From: Collinsella sp.
Lineage (GTDB): Bacteria > Actinomycetota > Coriobacteriia > Coriobacteriales > Coriobacteriaceae
Reading direction: 5' to 3'
Assembly: GCA_031294825.1 (NCBI GenBank)
Contig: JAUMPM010000046.1
Span: 1 to 64,000, forward strand
Length of the DNA: 64,000 bases
This document shows positions 8,950-17,221 of this stretch, one piece after another; positions within the stretch are counted from its first letter, which is position 1, and every line of letters begins with the position of its first letter. The translations under genes and the position numbers were made by a program. The notes under the pieces are model-generated. The model did not search any database and had not been told where the DNA came from. It worked only from the letters and a program-made list of their open reading frames with translations.

Positions 8950-10227
8950 TTAGGCGCTGTACTTGTTTGCCTCGCCGAAGGTGCCGCCCTCGACAATCCA
9001 GCCGTCCTTCATGATGACGTCCATGTTGTCGGTGTTGAGCACGTGGATGTCGGCGGCGACGTCACCGTTGACGACCAGCAGGTCGGCGCACTTGCCGGCC
9101 TCGATGGAACCGGTCTCGTCCTCGATGTGGCACATCTTGGCACCGTTGAGGGTGGCGCAGGTGATGGTCTCGACCGGGGTGAAGCCGATCTTGTCGACGA
9201 ACTCGTACATCTCCTCGATGGAGCAGGTGCCGTACGGGGTGACGAAGGAGAAGGAGTCGGAGCCGATCGTCATGACGACGCCGCGCTTCTTGGCCTCGCG
9301 CAGGCAGTCGTAGTTGCGCTGCAGCTCCTTCTCGACCAGGGTGCCCTCGTACTTGTCGTGCAGCTCGGGAACGTAGACGGGCGGATAGGTGGCGTACCAG
9401 GTGGGCAGGAAGGCGATCGTCGGGGTGAAGAAGGTGCCCTGCTCGGCCATGAGGTCCATGGTGCGCTCATCGATATCGAAGCCGTGAATCAACTGCTCGC
9501 AGCCAAAGCGAACGGAATCGTAGGCAGCGGCGTGGTTGTTGTAGCAGTGGCTCCACACGGGGATGCCGACCATCTTGGCCTCTTCGACCACGGCCTGAAT
9601 CTCCTCGGAGCAGTAGTGCTGGTCGCGGCCGGAGTCCCAGCGCCAGATGCCGCCACCGGTCGCCCAGATCTTGATGGCATCGGGGTTCTCGCGCAGGCGA
9701 CGACGGACGGCCTTGCGCAGATCCCAAGGACCGTCGACCTGATCGCCCCAGGGGTGCGATTCCTTGTTGAGCTCCTGGCTGCAGTGGTGCGAGTCGCCGT
9801 GGCCGGCAACGCGGCAGAAGCCAAGGCCGGTGGCCAGAACGCGCGGGCCCTTGAAGACGCCCTTGTCGATGCAGTCACGGATCTGGATACCAAAGCGGCC
9901 GATCTCGCAGACGGTGGTGAGGCCGTGGGTGAGGCAGTCGTAGGCCTGCTTGACGGCGACGGCCTGCTTCTCGAGGAGCGGCTGCATGACCCAGTCGGTA
10001 TCATCGTCGGTCAGGTTGCCCGAGAAGTGCAGGTGGGTGTCGATCAGGCCGGGAAGGACGGTCTTGCCGGCGGCGTCGATGACCTCAACGCCCTCGGGAA
10101 GGTCCTGCATGGCGCCGGCGTACTCGATCTTGCCGTTGTCGTCGACGAGAACGAGGGAGTTCTCGACCGGCTCGGCACCGGTACCGTCGATGAGCTTGCC
10201 GCCAACGATTGCATACTTAGTGGACAT
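8950..10227 (-). CDS. Metal-dependent amidohydrolase
   Basis: A 425-residue amidohydrolase-superfamily enzyme of the imidazolonepropionase/prolidase-like branch (composite N- and C-terminal beta domain around a TIM barrel). Metal ligands visible are H65-L-H67, K186 in KIWATGG (a lysine that is carbamylated in relatives), H227 in WSHCYN, H248 in LIHGFD and D324 in IGSDS. It probably cleaves a cyclic amide or a dipeptide in the cytoplasm. RBS GGAGGAACC precedes the start. It lies downstream of an APC amino-acid permease on the same strand (131 bp gap), suggesting uptake and hydrolysis of the same nitrogen compound, but the substrate is not evident. Confidence 0.85.
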   Translation of the reverse strand: MSTKYAIVGGKLIDGTGAEPVENSLVLVDDNGKIEYAGAMQDLPEGVEVIDAAGKTVLPGLIDTHLHFSGNLTDDDTDWVMQPLLEKQAVAVKQAYDCLTHGLTTVCEIGRFGIQIRDCIDKGVFKGPRVLATGLGFCRVAGHGDSHHCSQELNKESHPWGDQVDGPWDLRKAVRRRLRENPDAIKIWATGGGIWRWDSGRDQHYCSEEIQAVVEEAKMVGIPVWSHCYNNHAAAYDSVRFGCEQLIHGFDIDERTMDLMAEQGTFFTPTIAFLPTWYATYPPVYVPELHDKYEGTLVEKELQRNYDCLREAKKRGVVMTIGSDSFSFVTPYGTCSIEEMYEFVDKIGFTPVETITCATLNGAKMCHIEDETGSIEAGKCADLLVVNGDVAADIHVLNTDNMDVIMKDGWIVEGGTFGEANKYSA

Positions 10228-10309
10228 GGTTCCTCCTTATGGATCCATATAGTGGGCGAGGCCGTGTTGGGTTAAGGCCTCACAAAGCTACCCAAGTGGC
10301 GCCGGGTTC

Positions 10310-10338
10310 GGTGCGCGGAAGAGAGGGTCCCGCGCACC
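10310..10338. repeat. Inverted repeat between permease and amidohydrolase genes
   Basis: GGTGCGCGG (10310-10318) pairs perfectly with CCGCGCACC (10330-10338). No T-run follows on either side, so it is more likely an RNA-processing or partial-attenuation hairpin than a terminator. Confidence 0.45.
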
Positions 10339-10358
10339 TGATCCGCCCCGGCTCGGCG

Positions 10359-11810
10359 TTACTTTTTGCGGGAATTGGTGAAGGCCATGAGAGCCAGGCC
10401 GACGGCCAGCCAGCCGATCACGATGCTCCACTCCACCATGTTGAGAGAGGCGGGAGAGAACGGAATCACGAGCAGGCCGATGATGATAGCGCAGGCAGCG
10501 ATAGCGAGGCCGATGCCAAACTTGCCGCCGGGCACCTCGTAGGGACGAGGCAGGTCAGGCTCGGTGAAGCGCATGCGCAGGCAAGCGAGGGCGACCATGC
10601 CGCAGGAGAAGATGAAGGCGAGAGCCGACACGTTGGTCAGAGGGATGAGCATGTTCTTGCCCAAAAACGGTCCGACGACGGTGATGACGCCCAGAACGAT
10701 GCAGGCGAGCTTGGGGGCGCCGGAGTTGGGATCAACCTCGGCGAACTGCTCGGGCAGCTGGCCCTTGCGGCCCATGGCGAGCATGATGCGGCTCGTGGCG
10801 CCGTAGAAGGAGTTCATCGGGCCCATGGGTCCAAGCGTGGCGATGACGAGCATGGCCAGGTACAGGAGCATGTTGATGCCCTTGAGGCAGGCAAGCGCGG
10901 GAACCGGGCTCTTGACAAACTCATGCCAGTCGAGGATGGTGCCGAACGAGTAGATGCAGACCATGTAGAAGCCGCCGGCGGCCAGCAGGGCCAGGGAGAT
11001 GATCTTGCCGAACTTGTTCCAGTTGAGACCCTCGGCTGCTTCCTCAGCCTGCTGAGGAATGGTGTCAAAACCGGCGTAGAAGAACGGGGTCAGAACCAGG
11101 ACCGACACGATGCCGGCGAACAGGCTGGTGCCTTCGGTGGCGGCCTTGCCGCCGCCAGCGCCGGCGACCTGGGAGAACACGGGCATGGCGTTGTCCGGCG
11201 AGCCGGTGAACAGCGAGACGCCCATGGCGAGCAGCATGCCGCAGAGCAGGGCCTTGGTCAGGAAGGCCTGGAGCTTGGCGGCCGAGCTGGCACCGCGGAA
11301 GTTGAGGAAGATGACGTAGGCTGCAAAGCCGAGCGCGATCAGCGTCGGAAACAGGTAAACGTCGGCCCCCAGGATGGTGTAGAGCTTGACGGCGCGCAGC
11401 CACTCAAGGCCGGGCAGGCTGCCGAACATCTCGGACACGAGGGTCGAAATGGCGATGGCCTCCCACGGGCACAGGATGCCGTTGCCCAGGGCCAAAAGCC
11501 ATCCGGTGATGTAGCTCAGCGTACGGCCAAAGCTACGGTCGACATACTCGACGATGCCGCCCGAGATGGGGATAGCAGCCGTGAGCTCACCGAAAACAGC
11601 TCCGACGGGCACGAGGAAGATTGCACCCAAGAGGAATGCGATCATAGCGGGAACGGGACCGCCGCCCACGACCATCCAGTCGCCGACCTGCAGAACCCAA
11701 CCGGTACCGATGATGGCACCGAAACCGATGGTGAAGAAGTTCCAGAGCGAGAGCGTTTTCTTCATGCCGCCGTTATCCTCGACTGCAACTTCTGCATTCT
11801 TGTCCGCCAT
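10359..11810 (-). CDS. APC-family amino acid permease
   Basis: A 483-residue transporter with about 12 TM segments. The first helix carries FGAIIGTGW, the broken-helix substrate site of APC (amino acid-polyamine-cation) transporters, followed by the conserved ELTAAIPISGGIVEY motif in TM3. The start at 11810 is chosen because AGGAGG lies six bases upstream; the frame extends 13 codons further without a site. It probably imports an amino acid or related amine for the amidohydrolase encoded downstream at 8950-10227. Confidence 0.88.
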   Translation of the reverse strand: MADKNAEVAVEDNGGMKKTLSLWNFFTIGFGAIIGTGWVLQVGDWMVVGGGPVPAMIAFLLGAIFLVPVGAVFGELTAAIPISGGIVEYVDRSFGRTLSYITGWLLALGNGILCPWEAIAISTLVSEMFGSLPGLEWLRAVKLYTILGADVYLFPTLIALGFAAYVIFLNFRGASSAAKLQAFLTKALLCGMLLAMGVSLFTGSPDNAMPVFSQVAGAGGGKAATEGTSLFAGIVSVLVLTPFFYAGFDTIPQQAEEAAEGLNWNKFGKIISLALLAAGGFYMVCIYSFGTILDWHEFVKSPVPALACLKGINMLLYLAMLVIATLGPMGPMNSFYGATSRIMLAMGRKGQLPEQFAEVDPNSGAPKLACIVLGVITVVGPFLGKNMLIPLTNVSALAFIFSCGMVALACLRMRFTEPDLPRPYEVPGGKFGIGLAIAACAIIIGLLVIPFSPASLNMVEWSIVIGWLAVGLALMAFTNSRKK

Positions 11811-12165
11811 TGTTCCCCTCCTTTCCTTTTTGACGCCCCTTGGCGTCACCCCTTGCGCGGTCCGTTTTGCCGCGCGCTTTTATTCCATGGCTTTAAGATA
11901 CGGCCTTGGCGCAGCAGCGCCGCTCGCAGCTCGACCGAAGGCAGAACTGCAAAACGAGCGGCACCGTTTTTGGGACGAACGGCGGGAGACGTCATTCGTC
12001 TTGGACGCTTTCATCTTGTCTGCTTTTGAATACCTGTTGCCGTGACGCTTGGCGCGCGGCGCGGCAACGTTCATACCATTTGTCAGGCTTTTGGCGCACA
12101 TACCCATGTGTCGTGCATCTTTTTATGTAGGATAGACAAGTTACACATGAGGCAAGGTGATTCGA
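11811..12165. other. Divergent intergenic region with hairpins
   Basis: This region separates the divergent permease (minus) and peptidase (plus) genes. It holds a short perfect palindrome TGACGCCCCTTGGCGTCA close to the permease start and, next to it, a GCGCGG/CCGCGC hairpin followed by GCTTTTA on the plus strand. No coding region can be supported. Both promoters should lie here, but I could not assign a clear -35/-10 pair. Confidence 0.4.
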
Positions 12166-13167
12166 ATGGCATACGGATACAATGACGGCGACCAACGGCC
12201 ACAAAGCGTGCGCCTTGCCGGCCGCACCATGCCAACGCCCAGAAGCACCTCCGACAACGACAACCCGCAGCGCCCCCAAGAGCAGCTCGGGGCTTCTTCG
12301 CGGCAACAAAGCCGTACCGTGCAGCAGTCAGACCGCGTGAGCACGAGCACACGCCAACGCCAGACCGACACATCGCAGCCACGCCGCTACGATCGCCGTA
12401 AGACCGACTACTACGTTAAGCGCTCCTTTTCGCGACCTCAACGCGATCGCGGCAATTCCGCCCCTCACCCCGCGTCGCATACCACAAGCCACACGCTTCC
12501 GGCCCGCCGCCTACGTCTTGCGCTTTGCTCCATCGCCGCCTGCCTCGTCTTTGTGTTTTTGGGATCCTGCATCTCCCACGGATCAGCCGGTCTTGAGCCC
12601 ACTGCCGAGGACAAGCTGCTTAAAGCCCCCGTCGCGCCCGGTTACTCCTTTGCGTTCTCGACCCCACGCTCGCAATGGCAGGCCGGCACCATGCCCCACA
12701 TCTACCAAATTGACCCCGCATGGTCGGAGCTGCCCTATGCCGGCGGCACTATTCGCGAAAACGCTTGCGGTCCCACTTGCCTCACCATGGTCTATATCTT
12801 TAAGACGGGACGCACCGATAAGACGCCGGTCGATATATGCGCACTGGCCGAAGCCGGCAACTACGCCCCCACTGGTGCCACCGAGTGGTCGTTTATGACA
12901 GGCGGTGCGTGGCAGCTGGGGCTCAACGGAACACAGCTCTATAACGATCGCGAATCGATTACCCAAGCACTTCGCTCGGGTGTGCCCGTCATCGCCGCAG
13001 TGCGCCCCGGTACGTTTACCAACGTAGGCCACTACATCGTGCTCTACGGCGTCGACGATGCCAACCAGATTGGCGTCTACGACCCCAACTCGGCCAGCCG
13101 CAGCGCCCGCCGCTGGGGCGTCGTAGAGGTCCTCAACGAAGTCGAAGCCATGTGGGCCTACTACTAG
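12166..13167 (+). CDS. Membrane-anchored C39-like cysteine peptidase
   Basis: A 333-residue protein. Residues 1-115 are polar, basic and Gln/Arg-rich (cytoplasmic); one TM segment lies at about 117-137; the rest is an extracytoplasmic papain-like Peptidase_C39_2 domain. The catalytic cysteine is C201 in ENACGPT, the histidine H289 in GHYIVLYG, and the acidic/polar residue is in VYDPNS (about 306). Stand-alone C39-like domains are often cell-wall-associated peptidases or transglutaminase-like proteins of unknown substrate. No ABC transporter domain is attached, so it is not a bacteriocin exporter. Start: ATG at 12166 with AAGGTG six bases upstream, preferred over GTG at 12157. Confidence 0.8.
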   Translation: MAYGYNDGDQRPQSVRLAGRTMPTPRSTSDNDNPQRPQEQLGASSRQQSRTVQQSDRVSTSTRQRQTDTSQPRRYDRRKTDYYVKRSFSRPQRDRGNSAPHPASHTTSHTLPARRLRLALCSIAACLVFVFLGSCISHGSAGLEPTAEDKLLKAPVAPGYSFAFSTPRSQWQAGTMPHIYQIDPAWSELPYAGGTIRENACGPTCLTMVYIFKTGRTDKTPVDICALAEAGNYAPTGATEWSFMTGGAWQLGLNGTQLYNDRESITQALRSGVPVIAAVRPGTFTNVGHYIVLYGVDDANQIGVYDPNSASRSARRWGVVEVLNEVEAMWAYY

Positions 13168-13222
13168 TCATTGGGCACTCATTGGGGACAGACTTAAATG
13201 AGTGGTCGTCGGGGACAGTCTT
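13168..13222. repeat. CATTGGGGAC-type intergenic repeat
   Basis: The sequence CATTGGGGACAGACTTAAA and, shortly after, a second GGGGACAGTCTTA resemble the element at 19283-19361. A third related piece (ACTGTCCC ... ACGTCCCCAAGTG) lies at 13480-13519. The copies are imperfect and palindromic. Confidence 0.55.
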
Positions 13223-13281
13223 ACGGACGCCGGCCGAGAGCAAACGAAAAGGGCCATCCCGAACTGCTTGGAACTGCCAGC

Positions 13282-13456
13282 ACGGAAAGCGCATCCTGCT
13301 TTGGGGCCCAATAGCGGGATGCGCTTTCCGTTAGCGGCCCGTTTGGGAAACTAGGGACCGCTTTTCGACAAAAATCCGGGATGCATTTTCCGATTGAGGG
13401 CCTCAAGGGAAACCGCACCCCATGTTGGACGCTCATTCTGGGATGTGCTTTCCGCA
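13282..13456. repeat. Cluster of GGGATGCGCTTTCCG repeats
   Basis: Four recognisable copies of a 15-17 bp motif in both orientations: 13282-13296 (reverse), 13314-13330, 13378-13392 (ATGCATTTTCCG variant) and 13440-13456. A decayed copy is at 13407-13420. Neighbouring opposite copies could pair as hairpins. The same motif is found at 19265-19283 and 41532-41673. The 453-bp gap between the peptidase and glucosidase genes contains only these repeats and a terminator; no gene is seen. Confidence 0.75.
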
Positions 13457-13569
13457 GTTGATCGATGCGGCCTTTAAGGACTGTCCCAAGCTGCCGGCAG
13501 GAAAGGAACGTCCCCAAGTGCCGGGTTTCCGCAGCCTGCAATGCTCCTCATGAACAGCCGCCTCAATAA

Positions 13570-13604
13570 CAAAAGCCCCTGCGGCCGAAGCGGACCGCGG
13601 GGGC
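13570..13604 (-). terminator. Rho-independent terminator of the cellobiose PTS operon
   Basis: On the minus strand a 10-bp stem (13595-13604 with 13575-13584, one G-T pair) is followed by TTTTG. It closes the five-gene operon that ends with the glucosidase at 13621. Confidence 0.88.
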
Positions 13605-13620
13605 AACAGACCTGCAAGAG

Positions 13621-15075
13621 TTAACTCAAGTCCTCGCCATTTGATGCAATGACCTTTTGGTACCAGCAGAAGCTGTCCTTTCGGTAGCGATCGAACGTGC
13701 CTTTGCCCGTATCATCGGCATCAACATAAACAAAGCCATAGCGCTTCTTCATCTGCCCCGTCGAGGCCGACACCAAATCGATACAGCCCCACGGCGTGTA
13801 TCCCATCAGGTCAACACCGTCCTCGACAATTGCATCGCGCAGCGCAAGAATATGCCTTCGCAGGTAATCAATATGATACGCATCGTGGACTTTGCCGTCT
13901 TCCAGCGCATCGAGTCCGCCCACACCGTTCTCGGCGATAAAGAGCGGAAGATGGTAACGATCGTGGTAGCCGGCAAGCGTCACGCGCAAACCCAGCGCAT
14001 CGATCTGCCACTTCCAGGCAGTCTCTTTATCCTTGAGGTACGGATTGCGCAACGTCGGGAACACGTTGCCCTCCGCCTTCTCGGCGATCACCTGATCATC
14101 GGCGCACACCAAGCGCGAGCAATAGTACGAGAACGAGATGAAGTCGACCGTATGCTCTGCCAGATACTCCGTATCGCCCGGCTCAAAGGGCACGTGAACA
14201 CCCTCTTTCTCGAGTGCACGCAGCTTCCAAGCAGGATAGGCGCCCGCAGCCATCACGTCTGTGTAGAAGTAGCGGCCGCGGTCCTCCTCATACGCAAGCC
14301 ATACGTCCTCGGGCGCACAACGGTACGGATAGGTCGCACCGGCAGCGACCATGCAACCCACCTTGTTTGCAGGATCGATCTTGTGCAGAATCTCGACAGC
14401 GCGAGCGCTCGCCATAAACATATGGTGCGAGAACGCCGCGGTCACGGCTGCACGGTCACGCTCATCCTCGAGCGTGACACCCGCGTTGAGATAGGACAGC
14501 GCCACGCTGTTGATCTCGTTGAACGTAAGCCAATAACGCACGAGGCCCTGGTACGCGCGTCCGACGGTCTCGACGTAGTGCGCATACCGCTCGATCATCT
14601 CTCGGCTTTGCCAGCCACCATAGCGCTCGACCAGAGCCAACGGATAGTCGTAGTGCGACAGCGTCACAAGCGGCTCGATTCCATGCTCGCGCAGCGCCTC
14701 GAATACCTGACGGTAAAACTCCAAGCCCTCGCCGTTGGGCTCGGTCTCCATCCCTGTGGGAAAAATACGGCTCCAGCAAATTGAAAGACGCAGGCACTTA
14801 AAGCCCATCTCGGCAAAGAGCTCGACATCCTCGTGCCAATGATGGAAGAAGTCGTTGCCCCAGCGGCATGGATACAGCCTGTCCGGATCATCCACGGGCT
14901 TTTGCCTGCCAAACATTACATCCCAGCGGTCGGAACCCTGTGGGATCAGGTCGGAGTGCGACATGCCGCGGCCGCCCTCGTTCCAGCCCCCTTCGGCCTG
15001 GTTGGCGGCGAGGGCACCACCCCACAAAAAGCCCTCGGGCATACCGGCGGCAGACGTTCTGTCAAAGTAACTCAT
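13621..15075 (-). CDS. 6-phospho-beta-glucosidase (GH1)
   Basis: A 484-residue glycoside hydrolase family 1 enzyme. Visible signatures are the N-terminal FLWGGALAANQAEGGW, the acid/base glutamate in LTFNEIN and the nucleophile glutamate in LFIAENGVGG; the late YTPWGCIDLVS is the usual aglycone-site stretch. It should hydrolyse cellobiose-6-phosphate or related aryl phosphoglucosides delivered by the adjacent PTS in the cytoplasm. The ATG at 15075 lies just after the EIIC stop (15077), implying coupled translation. Last gene of the operon. Substrate could also be gentiobiose- or salicin-phosphate. Confidence 0.92.
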   Translation of the reverse strand: MSYFDRTSAAGMPEGFLWGGALAANQAEGGWNEGGRGMSHSDLIPQGSDRWDVMFGRQKPVDDPDRLYPCRWGNDFFHHWHEDVELFAEMGFKCLRLSICWSRIFPTGMETEPNGEGLEFYRQVFEALREHGIEPLVTLSHYDYPLALVERYGGWQSREMIERYAHYVETVGRAYQGLVRYWLTFNEINSVALSYLNAGVTLEDERDRAAVTAAFSHHMFMASARAVEILHKIDPANKVGCMVAAGATYPYRCAPEDVWLAYEEDRGRYFYTDVMAAGAYPAWKLRALEKEGVHVPFEPGDTEYLAEHTVDFISFSYYCSRLVCADDQVIAEKAEGNVFPTLRNPYLKDKETAWKWQIDALGLRVTLAGYHDRYHLPLFIAENGVGGLDALEDGKVHDAYHIDYLRRHILALRDAIVEDGVDLMGYTPWGCIDLVSASTGQMKKRYGFVYVDADDTGKGTFDRYRKDSFCWYQKVIASNGEDLS

Positions 15076-15076
15076 G

Positions 15077-16426
15077 CTACTCAGCATCCTCGGCAGAAGC
15101 TGCCGCGGCGTTCTCCTGCTCCTGAGCCAGGAGCTGGTTATCGTACACCTTAAAGAACGGGTACCAGACCACAGCCATGACCACGATCAAAACGATCGTA
15201 AACACCCAGATGCGCGGGTCGAGGCACTGGACAAAGCCCTGAACGAAGATGGGGAACGTGCCGCTCACCAAGATGTAGAAGTTAGAGACAAGACCCAGTG
15301 AGACCGCACCCCAATACAGCAGGGCCGAGATCATGCCGCCTAGCACAAACGGAATCATGAGGATCGGGTTGAAGATGATGGGCGCGCCGAAGATCGCGGG
15401 CTCGGAGATACGGAAGAAGCTCGGCACGATCGATGCCCTGCCAAATGCCTTGAGCTGCTGCGACTTTGCCCTAAACGCGCAGAGCGCCACAAAAGAGAAC
15501 GTATTACCCGTGCCGCCGATGAGGTTGATGGCCAACGACATGAGCGCCGGGTGGAACTCAAGCGGCTGCCCGGCAGCATAGAGCGAGGCGTTGGCGGCAA
15601 AGGCGGCAAGCGTGACCGGGGCGGTGATGGGCATTACGATCATGTTGCCGTGGACGCCAAAGCACCAAAACAGCAGCGTCATGAAGCAGATAAGCAGTGC
15701 GCCGGGCACAGAGTCAACTGCGACGGAAAGCGGGGCAGCGAGCAGCTTCTCGATAACCGAGGGGATGGACAGCGCGGGATCGATCATCTGGATCAGCAGG
15801 TTGCCGCCAAAGAAGATGAGGATGTTGGCGAGCATAGGTACGATGGCGCCAAAGGTTTCGGACAAAAACGGCGGCACGCCATCGGGCATCTTGATGGTGA
15901 TGCCCTTGGTCTGGCAGAAGCGCGTGACCTCGACGGAGACCAAGGCAACGATGATGGCGGTAAACAGGCCCTGCGCACCCAGATAGGTGCAGGGGACCGC
16001 CTGGAGCACGGACTCGTCAGCAAGCTGGTAGTAGGACGACGGCGCCGCGGCGATCAGGAACATCACCAGCGAGGTCATACCGGCGTTAAGCTTGGGCATC
16101 TTGTAGGTGCCCGCCAGGTTATAGGCGATTGCGAACGTCACGATCACCGACAGTATGCCCATCGTCATGTTGAAGGGAATGAGCAGCGTGAGCTTATTGG
16201 CCGTGGCAAAATCGAGCCAAGGGCCAAAGACGGACCAGAACCCGCCCTGCGCCACCAGGTCGGCCGTGACCGGCGGGTTGGCGAGGATCATAAAGACGGC
16301 AGATACCAAGATGAAGCTGATCGCGCTCATAAAGCCCTTTTGCATGGAGGCAAAGTGGCGCTCGGTTCCGCAGAAATTGGCGATAGGGGTCAGTTTTTCC
16401 TGAAGCAGGGTCATGAACTTCTCCAT
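15077..16426 (-). CDS. PTS lactose/cellobiose-family EIIC permease
   Basis: A 449-residue membrane permease of the Lac/Cel PTS family (CelB-like). It has about ten hydrophobic segments, and the substrate-site stretch IGGTGNTFSF is typical of EIIC-cel. It carries the sugar across the membrane while EIIB phosphorylates it. It has no fused EIIA or EIIB; these are separate genes upstream at 16436 and 16776. RBS GGAGGCAACC precedes the start. The C-terminal tail ends in a short acidic-alanine stretch. Confidence 0.92.
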   Translation of the reverse strand: MEKFMTLLQEKLTPIANFCGTERHFASMQKGFMSAISFILVSAVFMILANPPVTADLVAQGGFWSVFGPWLDFATANKLTLLIPFNMTMGILSVIVTFAIAYNLAGTYKMPKLNAGMTSLVMFLIAAAPSSYYQLADESVLQAVPCTYLGAQGLFTAIIVALVSVEVTRFCQTKGITIKMPDGVPPFLSETFGAIVPMLANILIFFGGNLLIQMIDPALSIPSVIEKLLAAPLSVAVDSVPGALLICFMTLLFWCFGVHGNMIVMPITAPVTLAAFAANASLYAAGQPLEFHPALMSLAINLIGGTGNTFSFVALCAFRAKSQQLKAFGRASIVPSFFRISEPAIFGAPIIFNPILMIPFVLGGMISALLYWGAVSLGLVSNFYILVSGTFPIFVQGFVQCLDPRIWVFTIVLIVVMAVVWYPFFKVYDNQLLAQEQENAAAASAEDAE

Positions 16427-16435
16427 GGTTGCCTC

Positions 16436-16729
16436 CTAACCCAACAGCGACTGGGCGAGTGCCAGCACGTTGGCGGCGTTGCCCATGCCGTAGTCCTGTG
16501 CGGGGATGACCGCGGTCGGCTTACCGCTCCCCTGCTTGACGGTGTTGAGCTGGTAGGACACCTGCGGCCCCAAGAGCAGCACGTCATAATTGGCGCACGT
16601 CTCCTGATACTCGCCGATACCCACCGCATCGATATCGAGCTCGATGCCGTTTTGCTCCGCATATTTCTCGAGTTTCTTCATCAGAATGCTTGTAGACAGA
16701 CCAGCTGCGCAAACAAGAAGGATCTTCAT
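16436..16729 (-). CDS. PTS lactose/cellobiose-family EIIB
   Basis: A 97-residue EIIB of the Lac/Cel family. The phospho-accepting cysteine is C7 in MKILLVCAAGLST, followed by the P-loop-like phosphate-binding turn. The start at 16729 is preferred over an upstream ATG at 16747, because the protein then begins exactly at the first beta strand, as in relatives. It receives phosphate from the EIIA at 16776-17102 and passes it to the sugar bound by EIIC. Confidence 0.92.
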   Translation of the reverse strand: MKILLVCAAGLSTSILMKKLEKYAEQNGIELDIDAVGIGEYQETCANYDVLLLGPQVSYQLNTVKQGSGKPTAVIPAQDYGMGNAANVLALAQSLLG

Positions 16730-16775
16730 AAGGGATTCCCTTCGCATTGATTGGTTGGATAGTCACCGCACGCCG

Positions 16776-17102
16776 CTAGGCGTTCTTGGTTGCAGTGCGC
16801 TCATACAGGCAGATCAGCTCCTGCACGAGCTCCTGAGCAAGCATGGAGCACATGAGGTGGTCCTGAGCATGGACCAGCAACACATCCACCGACAGATGCT
16901 CGCCCGCTGCCTCAGTCGAAAGCAGCTGCGTTTGGATGTGGTGAGCCTTGATTCCCGCATCCTTTGACTGCTTCATGAGTTTGGCGGCGGCGTCAAAATC
17001 CCCCGCCTTTGCCTTTTCAAGGGCTTCGAAGGCAAGGCTGCGTGCCTCTCCCGCTGCAGCGACCAGCTGAAACGAAACCATCTCGGTTCCCTGATCGTCC
17101 AT
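16776..17102 (-). CDS. PTS lactose/cellobiose-family EIIA
   Basis: A 108-residue, all-helical EIIA of the Lac family (forms trimers). The conserved HAQDHLM segment (78-84) holds the phosphorylated histidine and the metal-binding aspartate. It accepts phosphate from HPr. RBS GGAGACC lies upstream of 17102. It is the first structural gene after the regulator; the 119-bp gap to the regulator's stop may contain a regulated promoter, but no RAT hairpin could be recognised. Confidence 0.9.
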   Translation of the reverse strand: MDDQGTEMVSFQLVAAAGEARSLAFEALEKAKAGDFDAAAKLMKQSKDAGIKAHHIQTQLLSTEAAGEHLSVDVLLVHAQDHLMCSMLAQELVQELICLYERTATKNA

Positions 17103-17221
17103 AACGGTCTCCTCTCCCGTGATGTTTGGTTTGTACTTGAATATTCGAAACGCCTATCTCCCGCCCGCAATCCTCGAGGTTTATTGCAGGTAGACTGACA
17201 GGGTCATCGACAAAAGAAGTC

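Noticed and set aside
8755..12029. Long plus-strand open frames opposite the amidohydrolase and permease genes
   Set aside because: They mirror real minus-strand genes, have no ribosome binding sites and no recognisable domains.
12166..13167. Bacteriocin-processing C39 transporter
   Set aside because: Only a C39-like peptidase domain behind one TM helix is present; no ABC membrane or ATPase domain.
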